Origin: Scleroderma bovista
Lineage: Eukaryota; Basidiomycota; Agaricomycetes; Boletales; Sclerodermataceae
DNA: 64,000 nucleotides
Assembly (NCBI GenBank): GCA_037178675.1
Contig: JAYMGJ010000321.1
Location: forward strand, 124,001-188,000
Direction of reading: 5' to 3'
The translations under genes were made by a program, and so were the position numbers. The notes beneath the pieces are model-generated. The model was not told where the DNA came from and ran no database searches. It worked only from the letters and a program-made list of their open reading frames with translations. Below are positions 60,068 to 64,000 of this stretch, one piece after another. Positions within the stretch are counted from its first letter, which is position 1, and every line of letters starts with the position of its first letter.

Positions 60068-60465
60068 GTAAGTATCATTGTTCTTACCTCCGATATTGAC
60101 AACGATGGAAATGCCCACCACCCACAGCTACCCCAGCGAGGTCGACAATGACCAATACTACCCCACCACCCTTCGGGGTCGCCCTCGCTGCCACAACGAT
60201 CAGCACTACCCCCAGCATTGTCGACACCACGCATGCCACCGCCACTCCGACCACCACCTCTCAACTTCAGCATCATGCAATGATGGCGATAACCGTCAGG
60301 TAAGTACCAACCTTCCCGTAGTCTTCATTACTGGCAACGATGGCAACGCGACACCTCCAGCTCCCCTAGTGAGGTCGACAACGTCCAGTAGCATTGTCGA
60401 CACCAGCATTCCACGACCACCCCGACCACCACCTCCCAACTCCAGGATCATGCGATGATGCCGTC
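60068..60465. repeat. Tandem duplication with 232-bp period
   Basis: Copies begin with GTAAGTA at 60068 and 60300, each preceded by (A/G)TCAG. They share GACAACGATGG / GGCAACGATGG, a GAGGTCGACAA block, AGCATTGTCGACACCA, and the ending GACCACCACCTC..CAACT.CAG.ATCATGC. The second copy is about 65 bp shorter. Plus-strand frames in it (PSEVDNDQYYPTTL) may be exons of an unrecognised repetitive protein. Confidence 0.7.
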
Positions 60466-60659
60466 TACCTCCGTCCCCGGCATCTACGATGCACTCACCG
60501 TCGACACTCGTCCAGTTTCTCTTCCTATCGTCCAGGTCACCGACCGATCGGGCCAGCCCAGCCTGGTGCCTCCGCATCCGAGCAATCGACGGCTTCGTAT
60601 GCACGTGAGGCTGTGCAGCCTGCACAGCGCGATCCATCTTGGGATCGTCGTGCTCCTCC

Positions 60660-61000
60660 AGAGCATCTTCGCAACTGGGGTCCTCACTGTGAGTACTCTG
60701 GACACGGCTCGCAGCATTCATACTAACCTTCTGCTCGTCAGACCTCCCATGCCCAGAGTCCAATGGAGGCGTCGACTTGTTCTGCGCATGCATCTGCGCT
60801 TTCCGGATGATGATTTACCACCCTCTCAGGCATCTCCATGCCATCCTCGCGACTGGGTCCATCACCGTGAGTACTCTGGACACGGCTCACAGCATTCATA
60901 CTAACCTTCTGCTCGTCAGACCTCCAGCGAGGCATCACCTCGTTCTGCGCATGCATCTGCGCTTTCCACATGGTAGTTCACCGCCCTCTCAAGCACCTCC
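60660..61000. repeat. Tandem duplication carrying a complete 53-bp intron, 178-bp period
   Basis: 60689-60741 and 60867-60919 are 53-base segments starting GTGAGTACTCTGG, with a CTAAC branch-like site (TACTAACCTT) and ending TGCTCGTCAG. They differ at one base. The preceding bases (TCGC(A/G)ACTGGG) and following bases (TTCTGCGCATGCATCTGCGC) are also copied. The unit looks like exon-intron-exon of a plus-strand gene duplicated as a block. I could not build one convincing protein across it. Confidence 0.75.
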
Positions 61001-62238
61001 ACACCACCTCCAACCAATGCTACACCGTGCCCACTGTCCTGGATCATTGACGAAGATTATGATGAGGGTGCCCGATAATATTCTGCACGCAACCACACGC
61101 TCACGAGTCTTGCCAGCATGTCGAAGTGGGCCATTTGGCGTGCCCGAGCACTCTGGCGTTGACGTCCTCATCTTCGCCTGGTCGGCTACATGCACCTTCC
61201 TCCAATTACAACACTGTCGCCTGCGTTGACGGTGCCCTCGCTCATGGGCGATAGGATGGTAGTGAACCCGTGCATACTCATGCCGCTGATGAGGGAGAAG
61301 CCACCCGAGGTGCTCAATCCTGTTGATTTGGGCCTGTTGCATCGACGCCTCACTCGCACGAAAAGAAAGAGTCACCTTCAGCGTGACAGGGAGAGTCGTA
61401 CTTTAACCAATCATATTATCATCACTATGTGTTTCTACATATGAAAGAAGCTAGAATGTGAGACATGCCGTCACATTAACTGTCAGTCAAGCCAAACAAC
61501 AGATATGATGACATTGGATAAAATCAGCAGGTGATAGACATACTTCTGAAATATAGTAGACACAACCTCGGTGCACACAACCACCAGTGGCTACTCCTAT
61601 GATATATATTTTGGATGTGTCCATCACACTGCATGTATATGTACCACCATAAGAATGATAAACACCAGCTCCGGAGTCTCAGGCGCGCTCACTCGAACAG
61701 CCAATCACAGTACGAATAACCTTCCTACTGAAAGTAAAACATAGCTGTAACGTCAAATACTGCATTCTCACTCCTCGTAAGAGTTGTGAACAATGTAATA
61801 TGCTCCCCCCTGTCATATAACACTAGAATAAATGTACACCACTTACTATGTCTGTCAGTCTGCGTTGATAGTGCTATCATTCAATGTATTTGGCTGTTGT
61901 GAGACAGGTTCACCATCGTCTTTTACTAGTTCCCATGGGGCACACAGCTAAATACTTCACACTCCACGACAGACAGACAGCTGAGGGCAAGCAAAAGGCA
62001 CTCTATGCATGCACTAAGTAACTGGCTCCGTATGGTTACAGTGCAATAACTAACTAAAGTACATTTCAGGGGCAAGGAACTCCGGTCTGAACAGAATTGG
62101 CATGCATACAGAAAGCGGGTTGGTTGACACCTCTGTAAAGACGCCGTTCGTCAAAGTCCTCCGTCTGCATGGAGAGGCTTGGATCTCCATATCTCCTCCA
62201 TTCCAGTTCTACCGCCAGCACTCATCGCTCATGCAACA
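61001..62238. other. Gene-poor stretch of 1.2 kb
   Basis: The first 250 bp continue low-complexity plus-strand open frames from the repeat region. After about 61450 the sequence is AT-rich with short frames only. I looked for terminal inverted repeats or target-site duplications of a KDZ-type element and saw none. Confidence 0.4.
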
Positions 62239-62688
62239 ATGCGTCTGCCCACGTCACCCCTGTTTTTGGAAGCAGCTCAGAGTGCCGATGCTCTGGATGA
62301 ATCAGAACTCCCTAGCTGGGAAAGGGATCCTCCATACAATGCCGAGCCTGATTTGACACCGAATGAACAAAAATTCACTCGCAATCTAGTCGATGTTATG
62401 CTTGGGCGACATTCCAGGCTATCGGACGAAATGAAGGCCCAACGAGCAAAACACTTTGAAAGAAGAGATCATGAACTCTTCACAGAGTTGGTACACAGTA
62501 TCACAGAGCGGATGGCAAGGTGGACTGCTGTTTATGATGTTTTTCAAGGTTGTGTAGATTCTAATCATCGTCACGACAGAATGGCGGCATGTTGGTTACA
62601 ATGGCAAGCTCGAGACATCCATTGTATCACAGAAGAGGCATTGGAATTAGAGATTGGTGGAAATCCATACGATAATAGTTCAATGTAG
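62239..62688 (+). CDS. Hypothetical protein next to the C48 protease
   Basis: The ATG at 62239 gives MRLPTSPLFLEAAQSADALD, then ELPSWERDPPYNAEPDLTPN, KFTRNLVDVMLGRHSRLSDE and ARWTAVYDVFQGCVDSNHRH. It ends EIGGNPYDNSSM-stop at 62686-62688, about 149 residues. It is largely helical and charged, with no recognised domain. Its stop codon abuts the stop of the minus-strand protease with no base between, so the two 3' ends must overlap. It may be the last exon of a longer gene, since family-like sequence starts abruptly. Possibly an accessory gene of the same mobile element, by position only. Confidence 0.4.
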   Translation: MRLPTSPLFLEAAQSADALDESELPSWERDPPYNAEPDLTPNEQKFTRNLVDVMLGRHSRLSDEMKAQRAKHFERRDHELFTELVHSITERMARWTAVYDVFQGCVDSNHRHDRMAACWLQWQARDIHCITEEALELEIGGNPYDNSSM

Positions 62689-64000
62689 TTACTTGCCAGG
62701 TACTGGTATGCTAAGAACAAGAGATTGCAGGTAACGACGAAACTCGGGCATATCCCCCTCACACAAGTTGGTAATGTCGTATCCACGCAGAACCGCAGTA
62801 ATCTGAGCTAACACCCAGAGTCCACAATCGTACCCATTAGTTTGCAGAGGTTTGACCTGAATTTTGTTGAATGATGGTCTTCAAGTATATTTAGTGGTAC
62901 TTACCACAATCGGGTGTGCCGACCAGCTTCCCCCATCATTCCGAGGAACTCCGAGCCTCTTGAAGGCAACGTGGGACAAGCGGGCGATAAACTGGATGAT
63001 GTCCTGTAAAGTGTCAGCGAGAATGGTAGTTAGAAGTATAAAAATACCTTCGTCTCATGTTTCCATGGCTTTTGCTCGGCCAAGCTGTCAAAGAGGAGTA
63101 GCTGTTTCGAGGTAAATTTGATAATACAAACGACCCAGTGCCCGACAGGAGATGGACGGTGAATGGGGAGTATCCATGTTGGTTTCTCCCAATAGCAAGT
63201 CCATGATATATTTCTCCACAAAACATTATCTTCCGCATGATATTGGATGCGGGGGAGATCGTGTGTTGACAGTATGGCACACTGTGCAGCATTCCGGGAT
63301 AGAAACTTCGAGTACAGTAGGGTGGAACAGCCGTTGATACATACATCATTGAGTCGAGCAGTTTGGCAGGCAAGGCGCTCATAGTCGTCCGTCTCGAAGG
63401 TCTGGCGAGGAAACCCATCCTGTGGGTTTCGAATGCGCGTTGTGAAAACCCCACGAATGATAAGTGTGTTACTGTACACGTTGATCGTATCGCTTGTGGG
63501 GGCCTGAAGAGGATATGTCTAAGTGTGAACGAATAGACACAAAGGAACTTACGAAAGGGAGTTCCCAAATAAAATTGACACTATGGGCGAGATTCTGATC
63601 TGCGTTGTCACCCAAGGTATCTTCATTAGTGCGGGGATCAGCTTCCACATCTTCGAGAAGATCTGTCAAGGCAATTTCATTGGGGTCTAGAAGATATTCA
63701 GCCGCATCGAGGTCAGCTGGTGGTAGGGCAGAGGCCTCCTCGCTTAGACCATCTACAGTGCATACAACCGGAGGCAGCCACTGGAGCTCCAAAGGCATAG
63801 GAGCACCTGCAAGGGAACTGGCAACAGACACGGCAGTGCGTGCTCGACATTGATAGCGGATGGCGGATGCCAGCGGAGTGGGCCATTTTTCCAATAATGT
63901 CGCTAATGACTCTCTATGTCGCTGAAGTACGAGAGCATACATAGAATCTAAAAGAGTGTTAGTCAATGAAGCTAATAAATCATTTGACATACTTGCAGGC
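62689..64000 (-). CDS. C48 (Ulp1-like) cysteine protease of KDZ-transposon type, 5' end beyond the window
   Basis: The C-terminal region has the C48 catalytic order: His in SPVGHWVVCII (about 63130-63160), Asp in KQLLLFDSLAEQ, then after two introns VKPLQTNGYDCGLWVLAQIT with the nucleophile Cys, and PGK-stop at 62689-62691. Upstream exons read YSKFLSRNAAQCAILSTHDL and WTCYWEKPTWILPIHRP. The N-terminal part seen here (LASLTNTLLDSMYALVLQRH, acidic DPNEIALTDLLEDVEADPRT) continues past 64000. Agaricomycete genomes carry many such proteases beside Kyakuja-Dileera-Zisupton transposases; whether one follows cannot be seen. All three catalytic residues are present. It ends flush against the opposite-strand gene at 62688. 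Confidence 0.7.

Noticed and set aside
60296..60971. Minus-strand frames of 165 and 77 codons over the 60 kb repeats
   Set aside because: Composition is low-complexity, with no domain. Intron-like GTGAGT..CTAAC..CAG signals point to the plus strand, so the minus frames are probably chance.

Overview
The window is nuclear DNA from a filamentous basidiomycete, most likely an Agaricomycete. Boletales or a close relative is a guess from the gene families, not a demonstrated placement. The evidence is the gene style: nearly every gene is cut by many 45-80 base GT..AG introns, several with a CTAAC branch site. The gene set also fits: a NACHT-WD40 NLR, a HET-domain gene, a C48 (Ulp1-like) protease of the kind found beside KDZ transposases, and tRNA genes with introns in the anticodon loop. 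No bacterial operons, CRISPR arrays or insertion sequences are visible.

Layout. 1-11.7 kb is a dense block of core genes: the edge of an unidentified gene, a secreted type-B carboxylesterase, a saccharopine-dehydrogenase-like oxidoreductase, tRNA-Ala, an SGNH/GDSL-like membrane-anchored protein, a tetraspanin-like protein, GPI11/PIG-F, a PHO13-type HAD phosphatase and tRNA-Thr. 11.9-17.1 kb is one NLR gene whose C-terminus is 14 WD40 repeats, each exactly 129 bp. 17.2-25.7 kb holds a decayed-looking 3'-5' exonuclease gene, a MATE transporter, a hotdog thioesterase and proteasome subunit beta-4. 26.1-39.7 kb is a second core block: MRE11, a GDP-fucose-transporter-like carrier, Hikeshi, HMG-CoA lyase, CWC22 and DUS3. 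40.9-43.3 kb is a HET-domain gene bounded by two diverged copies of the same DUS3-tail/LYR-tail junction. 43.7-50.5 kb has a Cup1-like LYR protein, alanine aminotransferase, RRP9 and an RRM-RBR ubiquitin ligase. From 50.5 kb to the end the window becomes accessory: a degenerate copy of the ALT1/RRP9 divergent junction, a small secreted cysteine-rich protein, several tandem repeats, a large lineage-specific gene with duplicated exons, a perfect 23-bp-arm palindrome, repeat-built sequence carrying duplicated introns, and a KDZ-type C48 protease running off the right edge.

The core genes do not form one pathway. They are housekeeping functions packed by divergent and convergent pairs with short shared promoters (66 bp for ALT1/RRP9, 163 bp for CWC22/DUS3). 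The accessory parts share a theme. The NLR and the HET protein belong to families used for non-self recognition and incompatibility cell death. Both the NLR and the 54-61 kb region show recent internal duplication in whole repeat or exon-plus-intron units.

Exon boundaries were read by eye from GT/AG sites, reading frame and remembered family conservation. CDS coordinates give the span from start to stop codon, including introns.
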